Below, one piece after another: positions 27,180 to 35,893 of a DNA stretch of 64,000 bases. Below the pieces are notes generated by a model. That model was not told the DNA's origin. It was given only the letters and a program-made list of their open reading frames with translations, and did not search any database. The stretch spans positions 1 through 64,000 of the forward strand of contig NZ_QGGW01000007.1 in the NCBI RefSeq assembly GCF_003148775.1. Reading direction: 5' to 3'. This DNA comes from Roseicyclus mahoneyensis (lineage in GTDB: Bacteria > Pseudomonadota > Alphaproteobacteria > Rhodobacterales > Rhodobacteraceae). Position 1 is the first letter of the stretch; every line of letters starts with the position of its first letter. Position numbers and translations under genes: made by a program.

Positions 27180-29138
27180 ATGGCCTTTCAGCGCCGCGCG
27201 TCCAACAAGATGTCCGGGGTCATCTGGCCCGGCTTCGTCGATGCGATCACGTCGCTTTTGATGGTGATGATCTTCGTCTTGTCGATCTTCATGGTCGTCC
27301 AGTTCGTTCTCTCCGAACAGATCACCACGCAAGACGAGGAGCTGAACACGCTCAACGCCCAACTCAACGCGCTGGCCGACGCGCTGGGGCTTGAGGAAAA
27401 CCGCGCTGCGGCGCTGGAAAGCCGGGTGGCGACGCTGACAGGCTCGCTGGCCAGTGCCGAAAGCGCACTGGCCGAGCAAGACGCGCTGATCGCCTCGCTC
27501 ACCGCCCAAGGTGAGGCGCAAGTCGCCCTGATCGCCGATTTCGAGGCGCGGGTGGCCTCGCTCATTGCGGCCAATACCCAACTTGAGGCCGACCGTGACG
27601 CGGCCGCCGCCGAATTGGCCGAAACGCTCAGCGCCGCCGAGGCGCTGCAACTGGCGCTGGCCACGGCCCGGTCCGAGATCGACAGTGCCGCCGAGGAGGC
27701 CCGTCTTGCCGCTGCCCGCCGCGAAGCGCTCGAAGCGCTGATCGCGGACCTTCGGACCGAGACAGAGACGCAATCGGCCACCATCGCCACGCTCGAGACG
27801 CAACTGAGCGAAGAGGAGGCCGCCCGTCTGGTCGAGGCCGCCGCCGCCGAGGCTCTGCGCGCGCGGCTGGAAGACGCTGGCGCTGAGCTGACCGCGATGA
27901 CCCTTGCGCTGGAGCAACAGCGCCGCCGTGCCGAGGAAACGCTGACCCTGCTGGCCGCCGCGCGGGCCGCCGAGCAGGATCTGGCGGCCCGCCTTGCCGC
28001 CGCCCTTGTCGCTGCCGACGAACGCGGCAGCCTTGCCGACCAGCTTGCCGCAGCCGAGGCCGAGGCCGACCGGCTCGAGGCGTTGGCGGGTGATCGCGCG
28101 CGCGACCTGACCGAGACCGAGGCTGCGTTGGCCCTTGCGCTGTCGCGCATCGAAAGCGTCGAGGCCAGCGCCGCCGCGCGTCTGGCCGAGCTAGAGGCGC
28201 AGATCGCGGCGATGGAGGCCGAGGCGCAAGGGCAGGCCGAGGCCGCGACGAGCCTTGAGGCTCGTGCCGAAACGCTGGAGGCGCAACTGGCCGCCGCCCT
28301 CTCCGCGCGTCTGGCGGCAGAGGCGTCTCTCGAAAACGCCCTGTCCGAGGCCGAGGCCCGCGCCGCCCTGCTGGCGCAGGCCAATGCGGAACTGGACCGG
28401 ACCGAGGCCGCATCCGCCGAAAGCCAGCGGCAGGTGGCTTTGCTCAACGAGCAGGTGGCCGCCCTGCGCACACAGCTGGGCGGATTGCAGGCCCTGATCG
28501 ACGCCTCTGCCGCCCGCGACGCGGAGGCCGAGGTGCAGATCGCCACCTTGGGCGCACAGCTCAATCAAGCGCTTGCGCGCGTGGCGCAGGAACAGACCGC
28601 GCTGGCCGCCCAGCAGACCCGGCTGGCGGAACTGGAAGCCGCCGAAGCGGCGCGTCTGGCTGCCGAGGCGGAAGAGCTGGAACGCTACCGCTCGGAATTC
28701 TTCGGTCGGCTGCGCGCGTTGCTGGAGGGGCGCGAGGGTGTCAGGATCGAGGGCGACCGCTTCGTCTTTTCCTCCGAGGTGCTGTTCGATCTGGGCTCGG
28801 CCGATCTGGCGCCCGAGGGGTTGGCGCAGATCCGCAGTGTCGCCGAGCTTTTGTCCGAGGTGGCGGACGACATCCCCGAGGGGATCGATTGGATCGTGCG
28901 AGTCGACGGACATACCGACAATCAGCAGGTTCGCGTGGGCGGGGCTTTTGGCTCGAACTGGGAATTGAGTCAGGCGCGCGCGCTGTCGGTCGTCTTGTTC
29001 ATGTCCGAGGAACTGGGGTTTGCGCCCGACCGGCTGGCTGCCACGGGATTTGGGGAATACAGCCCGATCGCCGACAATGCGACAGCGGATGGCCGGGCGC
29101 AGAACCGCCGGATCGAGTTGAAACTGACCGAGCGTTAG
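27180..29138 (+). CDS. MotB/OmpA-like peptidoglycan-binding protein with giant coiled coil
   Basis: A 652-residue partner of the preceding channel protein. One membrane segment (about 18-45, PGFVDAITSLLMVMIFVLS) carries D21 at the position of the proton-carrying Asp of MotB. Residues about 46-503 are an Ala/Glu/Leu heptad coil without any proline. The C-terminal OmpA-like domain (about 504-652) has FDLGSADLAPEG, DGHTDN (576-581), LSQARA and NRRIELKL and should bind peptidoglycan. The stalk is far longer than in MotB, PomB or TolR. Role unknown; a rotary or force-transmitting envelope complex is inferred. Confidence 0.82.
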   Translation: MAFQRRASNKMSGVIWPGFVDAITSLLMVMIFVLSIFMVVQFVLSEQITTQDEELNTLNAQLNALADALGLEENRAAALESRVATLTGSLASAESALAEQDALIASLTAQGEAQVALIADFEARVASLIAANTQLEADRDAAAAELAETLSAAEALQLALATARSEIDSAAEEARLAAARREALEALIADLRTETETQSATIATLETQLSEEEAARLVEAAAAEALRARLEDAGAELTAMTLALEQQRRRAEETLTLLAAARAAEQDLAARLAAALVAADERGSLADQLAAAEAEADRLEALAGDRARDLTETEAALALALSRIESVEASAAARLAELEAQIAAMEAEAQGQAEAATSLEARAETLEAQLAAALSARLAAEASLENALSEAEARAALLAQANAELDRTEAASAESQRQVALLNEQVAALRTQLGGLQALIDASAARDAEAEVQIATLGAQLNQALARVAQEQTALAAQQTRLAELEAAEAARLAAEAEELERYRSEFFGRLRALLEGREGVRIEGDRFVFSSEVLFDLGSADLAPEGLAQIRSVAELLSEVADDIPEGIDWIVRVDGHTDNQQVRVGGAFGSNWELSQARALSVVLFMSEELGFAPDRLAATGFGEYSPIADNATADGRAQNRRIELKLTER

Positions 29139-29149
29139 AGACCGGCCGC

Positions 29150-30109
29150 TCAGGGCGTGACGATCACCGCTGCGTCAAGCCTGTCGATCTCCACCCCGTC
29201 GCGGATCAGCGTCACGGCACCCCGGTAAAGGCCAGGCGACCATCCGCCTGACGGTGTCCGCAGGCCCGTGGCGCGAAACAATTGCGCCTGCGTGCGGTCG
29301 AGCGCGACGTCATGCGCATGCACCTCCGCCCCAGAAGCGTCGGCGATGCGCAAGCGCAGCGTGTCGCCCGCCCTGCCGCTGTGGATATAGGCCCAGAGCA
29401 CCAGCGCCTCTCCCCCGGCCGGCACCGCCCCTATCGCGGCCGCGCCGGCTTGAATGGCCTCGAATTCGGGGATGGACGCGGCGAAGCCGGCCGACAAGAT
29501 GCCCCCGCCGGGATGGTCCAGCGGCTCGGCCCAGAGCGGGGTCGCCGACCCGCCGCAGTTGGCAAGATCGGAGGGGTCGAAGGGATCGACGACGCGCCCC
29601 TCGTGACGGAGGATGAATTCCAGATGTGGAAACTCCGTCCGGCCGGAATAGCCGATCAGGCCAAGGGGTGTGCCCGCGGCGACCTGTTGTCCTTCGACCA
29701 CCGCGATGGAGCCTTGCATCAGGTGGCAATATTGCGTCTCCCAGCCGCCAGGATGGGTCAGCACCACGCCGTTGCCGCAGTCCTGCCCCTCTGGCCGTGT
29801 CGCCGTCCCGCCATCTGGCACACCGTCGCGCAAGGCGCGTACCACCCCATCGGCGGCAGCGATCACCGTGACACCGGCCAGCATCGCGGCCAGATCGGCG
29901 GTGCGGATGTCGGTGCCGGTGTGGGTGTCGTAGCTTTGCGGCCCGCACGCGTAATCGCGCGCGCCCGGTCCCGGATCACGATCAACGAATTGCTGCAAAA
30001 AGCAGGTCTCGCCCAAGGTGCAATCGACCGGAAAGAGCAGGCGGGGCGCATCTTGCGCCATTGCGGGCAGGGCGAGGGCGATCAGAGCCGTGGCGAGACT
30101 GTGACGCAT
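29150..30109 (-). CDS. M23 (LytM-like) peptidase family protein, exported
   Basis: A 319-residue protein with a signal peptide (1-19, cleavage after AMA). The LytM/M23 fold is shown by H63-T-G-T-D67 (first zinc pair), VIAAADGVV, VVLTHPGGWETQYCHL (H129) and GYSGRTEFPHLEF. The final motif is H162-L-E164, so the usual second His of H-x-H is replaced by Glu, and activity may be altered. The C-terminal 120 residues form an extra beta-rich domain. It ends 11 bp from the convergent OmpA-like gene, so it may serve the same envelope zone. Confidence 0.85.
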   Translation of the reverse strand: MRHSLATALIALALPAMAQDAPRLLFPVDCTLGETCFLQQFVDRDPGPGARDYACGPQSYDTHTGTDIRTADLAAMLAGVTVIAAADGVVRALRDGVPDGGTATRPEGQDCGNGVVLTHPGGWETQYCHLMQGSIAVVEGQQVAAGTPLGLIGYSGRTEFPHLEFILRHEGRVVDPFDPSDLANCGGSATPLWAEPLDHPGGGILSAGFAASIPEFEAIQAGAAAIGAVPAGGEALVLWAYIHSGRAGDTLRLRIADASGAEVHAHDVALDRTQAQLFRATGLRTPSGGWSPGLYRGAVTLIRDGVEIDRLDAAVIVTP

Positions 30110-30142
30110 GATGGGGCAGGGGCCTTTGCCGTCAGGGGAAGG

Positions 30143-30177
30143 AAAAAGGCCCGGCCCACACGGGACCGGGCCTTTTT
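30143..30177 (-). terminator. Rho-independent terminator after clpA
   Basis: Arms AAAAAGGCCCGG (30143-30154) and CCGGGCCTTTTT (30166-30177) pair perfectly, with a further short CCC/GGG pairing inside. Read on the minus strand it sits 24 bases after the clpA stop and ends in a U-run; it could also work in the other direction. It separates clpA from the M23 gene downstream. Confidence 0.88.
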
Positions 30178-30200
30178 GTCGGATGTACTCTCGTTCGCCG

Positions 30201-32537
30201 TCAATCGGCGGTCAGCAGCGGCGGCTTTTTCGAGGTGATACGGCGGCTGCCCGGTTCCTCGATCTTCAGGTCGATCTTGCCGTCCTTCACGCCGACCGTG
30301 ACGTTGCCGCCCTTTGCCAGCTTGCCGAACAGCAGTTCCTCGGCCAGCGGCTTCTTGATGTGCTCCTGGATCACGCGGCCCAGCGGGCGGGCGCCCATCC
30401 GGTCGTCGTAGCCCTTTTCGCCCAGCCATTCGGCCGCCGGTTTGGTCAGTTCGATGGTCACGTTGCGATCCATCAGCTGCGCCTCGAGTTGCAGCACGAA
30501 CTTTTCCACCACCTGCAAGATCACCTCTTTCGGCAGCGCGCCGAAGGAGATGACCGCATCCAGACGGTTGCGGAATTCGGGCGTGAAGGTCCGCTCGATG
30601 GCGGCGGTATCCTCGCCCTCGCGCTTGTCGCGGCCAAACCCGATCGCGGCCTTTTGCATGTCGGCCGCGCCCGCGTTCGAGGTCATGATCAAGATTACGT
30701 TGCGGAAATCGACCTTGCGCCCGTTGTGGTCGGTCAGCGTGCCATGGTCCATCACCTGCAAGAGGATGTTGAACACATCGGGATGCGCCTTTTCGATCTC
30801 GTCAAGCAGCAGCACGCTGTGCGGATGCTGGTCGATCCCGTCGGTCAGGAGGCCCCCCTGATCGAAGCCCACATAGCCCGGCGGCGCGCCGATGAGCCGG
30901 GAAACGGCGTGCTTCTCCATGTACTCCGACATGTCGAAGCGCAGCAGTTCCACGCCCAGCGTGTCCGCCAATTGCTTGGCCACTTCTGTCTTGCCGACGC
31001 CCGTGGGGCCGGCGAACAGGTAGTTGCCGATGGGCTTTTCGGGCTCGCGCAGACCGGCCCGCGCCAGCTTGATCGACGAAGACAGCGCCTCGATTGCGGC
31101 GTCCTGACCGAAGACCACGCGCTTGAGCGACACTTCAAGGTCCTTCAGAACCTCGGCGTCGTCCTTGCTGACGTTCTTGGGCGGGATGCGGGCGATTTTG
31201 GCCACGACATCCTCGATCTCTTTCGCGCCGATGGTCTTGCGCCGCTTGCTTTCGGCCACAAGGTGCTGCGCCGCGCCGGCCTCGTCGATCACGTCGATGG
31301 CTTTGTCGGGCAGCTTGCGGTCGTTGATGTAGCGCGCGCTCAATTCCACAGCCGTCTTGATCGCGTCGGCCGTGTATTTGACGCTGTGGTGTTCCTCGAA
31401 ATAGGGCTTGAGACCCCTGAGTATCTTGATCGCATCCTCGACCGAAGGCTCGTTCACGTCGATCTTCTGGAACCGGCGCGACAGCGCGCGGTCCTTTTCG
31501 AAATGCTGGCGATATTCCTTGTAGGTGGTCGATCCCATGCAGCGCAGCTTGCCGCCCTGCAACGCCGGTTTGAGCAGGTTCGAGGCATCCATCGCCCCGC
31601 CGCTGGTCGCGCCCGCACCGATCACGGTGTGGATCTCGTCGATGAACAAGATCGCGTCGGGGTGATCCTCAAGCTCTTTCACCACGGCCTTCAGCCGCTC
31701 CTCGAAATCGCCGCGATACCGGGTGCCGGCCAGAAGGGCGCCCATGTCGAGCGAGAAGATGGTGGATTTCGCCAGAACCTCGGGGATTTCGCCCTCGACG
31801 ATCTTTTTGGCCAGACCTTCGGCAATGGCGGTCTTGCCCACGCCGGGGTCGCCCACCAGAAGAGGGTTGTTCTTGCGGCGGCGGCACAGCACCTGGATGC
31901 AGCGTTCCACTTCATGGGCGCGACCGATCAGCGGGTCGATGTCGCCCTTGCGGGACTTGGCATTCAGATCGACGCAATATTTCGCAAGTGCCGATTCCTT
32001 CGCCTCGCCCCCCTCGTTGGAGGAGGTTTGGCTGGCGCGTGTTTCCTCTTCCATGTCGGTCGCGCCCGTGACCGGGCGGCTTTCGCCGTAGGACGGATCC
32101 TTGGCGACGCCATGGGCGATGAAGTTCACCGCGTCATAGCGCGTCATGTCCTGTTCTTGCAGGAAATACGCGGCGTTGCTCTCGCGCTCGGCAAAGATGG
32201 CCACCAGCACGTTTGCCCCCGTCACCTCGGTCCGGCCCGAGGACTGGACGTGGATGGCGGCGCGCTGGATCACGCGCTGGAAGGCAGCCGTCGGGACCGC
32301 CTCGGAACCGTCGATATCGGTTTCCAGCGTCGACAGGTCATCGTCGATGAACGCGGTCAGCGTCTCGCGCAGCGCGTCGATGTCGACCGAACAGGCCAGC
32401 ATGACTTTGCGGGCTTCGGGTTCGTCGATCAGAGCCAGAAGCAGATGCTCCAGCGTTGCAAGTTCGTGGCGGCGCGCATTCGCGTTGGCCAGCGCCGCGT
32501 GAATGGCCTGCTCAAGTGTTGTCGAAAAAGACGGCAC
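30201..32537 (-). CDS. clpA: ATP-dependent Clp protease ATP-binding subunit ClpA
   Basis: AAA+ unfoldase that feeds substrates to ClpP. A 778-residue protein with the N-domain (about 1-145, binds ClpS), acidic linker (160-185), D1 Walker A GDPGVGKT (229-236) and Walker B ILFIDE (296-301), and D2 Walker A GPTGVGKT (510-517). The IGFG segment in KAAIGFGRDKREG fits the ClpP-docking loop. There is no ClpB-type long middle coil. GTG at 32537 is preferred because GAAAGGAG stands seven bases before it; the ATG eight codons upstream lacks such a site. clpS is not adjacent. A strong terminator follows. Confidence 0.95.
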   Translation of the reverse strand: MPSFSTTLEQAIHAALANANARRHELATLEHLLLALIDEPEARKVMLACSVDIDALRETLTAFIDDDLSTLETDIDGSEAVPTAAFQRVIQRAAIHVQSSGRTEVTGANVLVAIFAERESNAAYFLQEQDMTRYDAVNFIAHGVAKDPSYGESRPVTGATDMEEETRASQTSSNEGGEAKESALAKYCVDLNAKSRKGDIDPLIGRAHEVERCIQVLCRRRKNNPLLVGDPGVGKTAIAEGLAKKIVEGEIPEVLAKSTIFSLDMGALLAGTRYRGDFEERLKAVVKELEDHPDAILFIDEIHTVIGAGATSGGAMDASNLLKPALQGGKLRCMGSTTYKEYRQHFEKDRALSRRFQKIDVNEPSVEDAIKILRGLKPYFEEHHSVKYTADAIKTAVELSARYINDRKLPDKAIDVIDEAGAAQHLVAESKRRKTIGAKEIEDVVAKIARIPPKNVSKDDAEVLKDLEVSLKRVVFGQDAAIEALSSSIKLARAGLREPEKPIGNYLFAGPTGVGKTEVAKQLADTLGVELLRFDMSEYMEKHAVSRLIGAPPGYVGFDQGGLLTDGIDQHPHSVLLLDEIEKAHPDVFNILLQVMDHGTLTDHNGRKVDFRNVILIMTSNAGAADMQKAAIGFGRDKREGEDTAAIERTFTPEFRNRLDAVISFGALPKEVILQVVEKFVLQLEAQLMDRNVTIELTKPAAEWLGEKGYDDRMGARPLGRVIQEHIKKPLAEELLFGKLAKGGNVTVGVKDGKIDLKIEEPGSRRITSKKPPLLTAD

Positions 32538-32731
32538 CAGCGTGCTCCTTTCCTCGTGCATCGGTCCGGCCTGTGCCTGACGCGATCATGGCCTCATTGT
32601 CTTAAGCTTTGCTTTCTCCGGGCGTCTTTCAAGGAGAAACTGCTCAAGGTCTCGTGTGCGGGCGCGGCCGTGGCCTCTATACCTTGGCCGCGGCGTCGTT
32701 GCTCAAATTTTGTGCACTTGCCCGGGGGATC

Positions 32732-33514
32732 TCAGAACGCATCCTTCAGGCTTCGGATGCGGGCAAACACGGTTGTGGCGTCGGCCCCCGAAAGATCGAG
32801 GGTCCGGGCGATGGATGGGTCTGTGGCGCGCAGAAACGGGTTGGTCGCCAGTTCCTCGGCCAAGGTGGAGGGGACTGTGGGACGGCCCGCGGCACGGGCC
32901 GCCTCGATGGACGATACCCGAGAGATAAGCGCGGAATTGCCGGGATCAACCGTCACCGCGAAACGGGCGTTGCCGGTGGTGTATTCATGCCCCGAGCAGA
33001 CCAGCGTCGCAGGCGGAAGGGCAGCCAGTTTCGACAGGCTCGCCCACATCTGCGCGGCCGTCCCTTCGAACAGGCGCCCACACCCCAGCGCCATCAGGCT
33101 GTCGGCGGTAAACACTGCCTGTGCTTGCGGAAAATGAAAGGCGATATGGCCAAGCGTATGCCCCGGCACGTCGATCACATGGCCGGTCAGCCCGCCGATG
33201 GTAACGCTGTCACCTTCGGCGAGCGGATGGTCGAGCGCGGGCAGGCGGTGGACATCTGCGGCCGCGCCCCAGACCTGCGCGCCGGTCGCGGCGCGCAAGG
33301 CGTCCACGCCATCGACATGGTCCCAGTGGTGATGGGTGATCAAGATGTCGCTCAGGGTCCAGCCGCGCGCTGCCAGAACGGCCTCGATCGGGGGCGCCTC
33401 GGGCACGTCGATCACGGCGGTGGCCCCCGTCGCGGGGTCATGCAAAAGGAAGGCGTAATTGTCCTTCAGGCAGGGGATGGTCACGATTTCTGGCGCTGAG
33501 GCGGTCTCGGGCAT
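32732..33514 (-). CDS. gloB: hydroxyacylglutathione hydrolase (glyoxalase II)
   Basis: Metallo-beta-lactamase-fold thioesterase that hydrolyses S-lactoylglutathione. A 260-residue protein with PCLKDNYAFLLHD near the N-terminus, the metal motif THHHWDHVDG (60-69), HVIDVPGHTLGHIAFHF, FTADSLMALGCGRLFEG and SGHEYTTGNARFA, all typical of GloB. Length and motif order are normal. It diverges from a methyltransferase gene over 66 bp and is followed, after 194 bp without an evident gene, by clpA on the same strand. Confidence 0.95.
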   Translation of the reverse strand: MPETASAPEIVTIPCLKDNYAFLLHDPATGATAVIDVPEAPPIEAVLAARGWTLSDILITHHHWDHVDGVDALRAATGAQVWGAAADVHRLPALDHPLAEGDSVTIGGLTGHVIDVPGHTLGHIAFHFPQAQAVFTADSLMALGCGRLFEGTAAQMWASLSKLAALPPATLVCSGHEYTTGNARFAVTVDPGNSALISRVSSIEAARAAGRPTVPSTLAEELATNPFLRATDPSIARTLDLSGADATTVFARIRSLKDAF

Positions 33515-33580
33515 GGAATTCCTGTCTGCGTTCCGTAAGGTGCGGGGGTGCCACCCTCGCGCACCCAACCAGCTAGTGCA

Positions 33581-34348
33581 ATGCATCTCGACGTCACTGA
33601 CCTGCGCCAATTCTATTACCGCACCCGTCTGGGCCGCATCGCGCAAAAGGCGATCCGCGACCGGATGCTGGCACTCTGGCCCGAGGCGCAGGGGCAGACG
33701 GTCGTGGGGTTCGGCTTTGCCGTTCCCTTGCTGCGCCCCTATCTGGCCTCGGCGCGGCGGGTCGTGGGCCTGATGCCCGCCGAACAGGGCGTGATGCCGT
33801 GGCCTGCGGGCCTCGACAACGTGTCCGTCCTGTGCCGCGAGGGCCTCTGGCCACTTCAGACGGGTGTCGCCGACAAGATCGTGTGCCTGCACGGGTTGGA
33901 GACCTCGGAACATCCCTCTGCGGTTCTGGAGGAATGCCAGCGCGTTCTGGGGCCGGGCGGCAAGGCGCTGTTCATCGTGCCCAACCGGTCTGGCATGTGG
34001 GCGCGACGCGACGCCACGCCCTTCGGATTTGGCCGACCCTATTCGCTGAGCCAGCTCGAGGCGCAAATGAAGCGGCATGATTTCATGCCCGAACGCCACG
34101 CTGCCGCCCTGTTCGCGCCGCCCTCGCACCAACGGTTCTGGCTCCGATCAGCCGAGCTGTTCGAGCGGCTTGGCGCCACAATGTCGAGCTATTACGCCGG
34201 TGGCGTTTTGCTGCTGGAGGTGTCCAAGCGCGTCTATGCCCCCACGCGCCCCGGTTTGGCCGAGCGCGTGCGCCAGCCGCTCAAGGTGCTGGAAGGCAGT
34301 CCTGCGCCCGCAGGGGCCAGCAACCGGGATGGCGGCGGACCCGTGTGA
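33581..34348 (+). CDS. SAM-dependent methyltransferase-like protein
   Basis: A 255-residue class I methyltransferase-type protein starting [19 protein letters not shown]. The SAM loop is a divergent GFGFAVPLL (43-51), followed by RVVGLMPAE. The acidic post-I residue is missing, but [21 protein letters not shown] is a clear methyltransferase motif. Substrate unknown. Placement divergent from gloB suggests, weakly, a link to thiol or aldehyde metabolism. A GTG at 33548 with a G-rich upstream is another possible start; the ATG was chosen for its similarity to family starts. Confidence 0.8.
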   Translation: MHLDVTDLRQFYYRTRLGRIAQKAIRDRMLALWPEAQGQTVVGFGFAVPLLRPYLASARRVVGLMPAEQGVMPWPAGLDNVSVLCREGLWPLQTGVADKIVCLHGLETSEHPSAVLEECQRVLGPGGKALFIVPNRSGMWARRDATPFGFGRPYSLSQLEAQMKRHDFMPERHAAALFAPPSHQRFWLRSAELFERLGATMSSYYAGGVLLLEVSKRVYAPTRPGLAERVRQPLKVLEGSPAPAGASNRDGGGPV

Positions 34349-34360
34349 CCATCCTGCGCG

Positions 34361-35152
34361 TCATGCAAACACTGCCTGATCCGTCGTGATCGTCCGGTTC
34401 GAGATCACCTGAGGCGCAATTTCCTGCCGGGTGTCCTCTAGGATCGTGATCTCGCCGGTGTTGGGGTCGGTCCGGGTCACCAGTTGCCCCAGATCAATCT
34501 CGCCCAGCCGGATGAGGCCCAGTTCGGCGATCAACGCCTCCTCGGTGGTCGCGGTGATGTCGGCGGGGGGCGTCACGCCTTCGGGCAGGATGTAGATGGC
34601 GCGCGACAAGAAGGTCTGGTCGGGGTCGGTGCCGGCACCCAGCGCGACATTGGCAATGTCGAGCACGAAGAGAGATCCTTCGACGTCATCGGCAAGGATG
34701 ATTTCCAGCGTATCGCCGCTGTCGAGGAAGGCGGTGAACCCATCCTCGGGCGCGTCCGGGTCGGTGGCCAGCGTTTCGAGCGACGCGTTGCTGATGTCGA
34801 TCGTGATGAGCGCGTCCTCGCCGTCGGCCTCGTTGATGAGGTCGGGAAACGGAGGGGTGTCCGGTTCGGCCAAGGGGGCCGGGTCGGTCGTGCCGGGGTC
34901 GGTATCGGTATCCCGCACCGGGTCGGGTGCGGGGACCGGGTCCGGTTCGGTCTCGGGCGGGGTGTCGTCCAGATCGTTCACCGGCGGTACGGGTTCAGGC
35001 GTGGGCTCGGGCATGACGCCACCGCCGACATCGACGGGGTCGAGATCATCGGGATCGGGTTCCGCAAACTCGTTGTCGCCGCCGTCCAAAAAGGCGGGGG
35101 CGGCAAACGCCACAAAAAGAAGTGCGGGCAGAAGCCCGATCAGACCGAACAT
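34361..35152 (-). CDS. acidic, proline-rich exported protein of unknown function
   Basis: A 263-residue protein I do not recognise. Residues 1-22 are a hydrophobic signal or anchor (MFGLIGLLPALLFVAFAAP). About 23-105 is an Asp/Glu/Pro/Thr-rich linker with many DP and PEP repeats. The C-terminal part (110-263) looks folded, with ITIDISNASLETLA, GDTLEIILADDVEG and YILPEGVTPPADI, a style close to beta-rich calcium-binding proteins. AGGAAA precedes the ATG. It is convergent with the methyltransferase gene (12 bp). A decayed gene of similar style lies just upstream on the same strand. Confidence 0.7.
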   Translation of the reverse strand: MFGLIGLLPALLFVAFAAPAFLDGGDNEFAEPDPDDLDPVDVGGGVMPEPTPEPVPPVNDLDDTPPETEPDPVPAPDPVRDTDTDPGTTDPAPLAEPDTPPFPDLINEADGEDALITIDISNASLETLATDPDAPEDGFTAFLDSGDTLEIILADDVEGSLFVLDIANVALGAGTDPDQTFLSRAIYILPEGVTPPADITATTEEALIAELGLIRLGEIDLGQLVTRTDPNTGEITILEDTRQEIAPQVISNRTITTDQAVFA

Positions 35153-35281
35153 TGAGGTTTCCTAGCATCTGCCGTCAATCATTGGGGGGGAGATAGCAGG
35201 CATTTGAGGCAACTTTTCGACCGACCGGGAAAAAAACAAGGAGTCCGATCTTGGATCTTGCCGGGTTTCGGGGCCACCGGC

Positions 35282-35893
35282 TCAGGGTCGGACGCGCCAA
35301 GCGGTGTGCGGTCCCGGATGGTGCGCGATGCCCTTGGCGGTGCCGAACTCTCGGGGCACGGCCGGGAAACCGGTGCCGAAGGCCATGGCATCCCCCTGCA
35401 GGTCGGCCAGAGGAAGGCCCGGGTCATTCGCCTCGACCTGTCGCGGTGCGGTGCGGCTGTCGCGGATGTTGGCGGGATCGCTTTCGTCGACGCGGCCCAA
35501 TTGGCCCAAGGCCAACAGCGGCACTCCGGTCGCAAGGTGGACCTCCTGGAGCATCGGCTGGGCGAACCCTTCGGGCGCGTGCATGATGTGCAAGATATAC
35601 TCAGTGATGCCGTCACCCCTGTCGATCCCTTAGGTCACGACAAGGCTGTCTTGCGGTTCGATCTGCGCGATATCTTCGGGGCCTGCCTGCGCGGCCGGCG
35701 CCTTGGCGCAGATCGGCGCAAAGCTCGCAGACGTAGCGTTGGTGACCATGGTGTCGTTGAGGCCCGCATCCATGGCGGGTTGCAGCACTGGTTCAGGCGT
35801 TTCGGGCGAGGTGCCTTGCTTGCAGGCGCTGTCGTCATGATCAACGCTCAGGGCGCTGGCCGCGACCAGCACCACGCCGAAAATGCAAAGCAA
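35282..35893 (-). pseudogene. decayed exported-protein gene with in-frame stop
   Basis: The minus strand reads MLCIFGVVLVAASALS, a signal-like start, on to EPQDSLVVT, then a TAA at 35630-35632, and continues in the same frame for 116 more codons (EYILHIMHAPEGFAQPM ... HTAWRVRP) with the same GC-rich third positions. A single ORF of about 203 codons interrupted by one stop is the simplest explanation. The family is unknown; style resembles the neighbouring acidic exported protein. A sequencing error or two short genes are the alternatives. Confidence 0.45.

Noticed and set aside
27188..28564. A Ser/Ala/Arg-rich minus-strand open frame opposite the coiled coil
   Set aside because: Low-complexity shadow of the Ala/Glu/Leu heptads, with no start signal.
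25914..29138. A Zorya-type anti-phage system
   Set aside because: The MotA-like and OmpA-like pair fits ZorA/ZorB in class, but no helicase, nuclease or ZorC/D/E-like gene is nearby; neighbours are a ChaC-like and an M23 gene.
32538..32731. A heat-shock promoter for clpA
   Set aside because: CTTGAAA is present on the minus strand, but no CCAT-like -10 box follows at proper spacing.
30108..33137. A plus-strand open frame of about 1009 codons opposite clpA and gloB
   Set aside because: Its residue makeup (Arg/His/Gly/Leu-rich, no domains) is that of an antisense shadow, and both minus-strand genes are certain.
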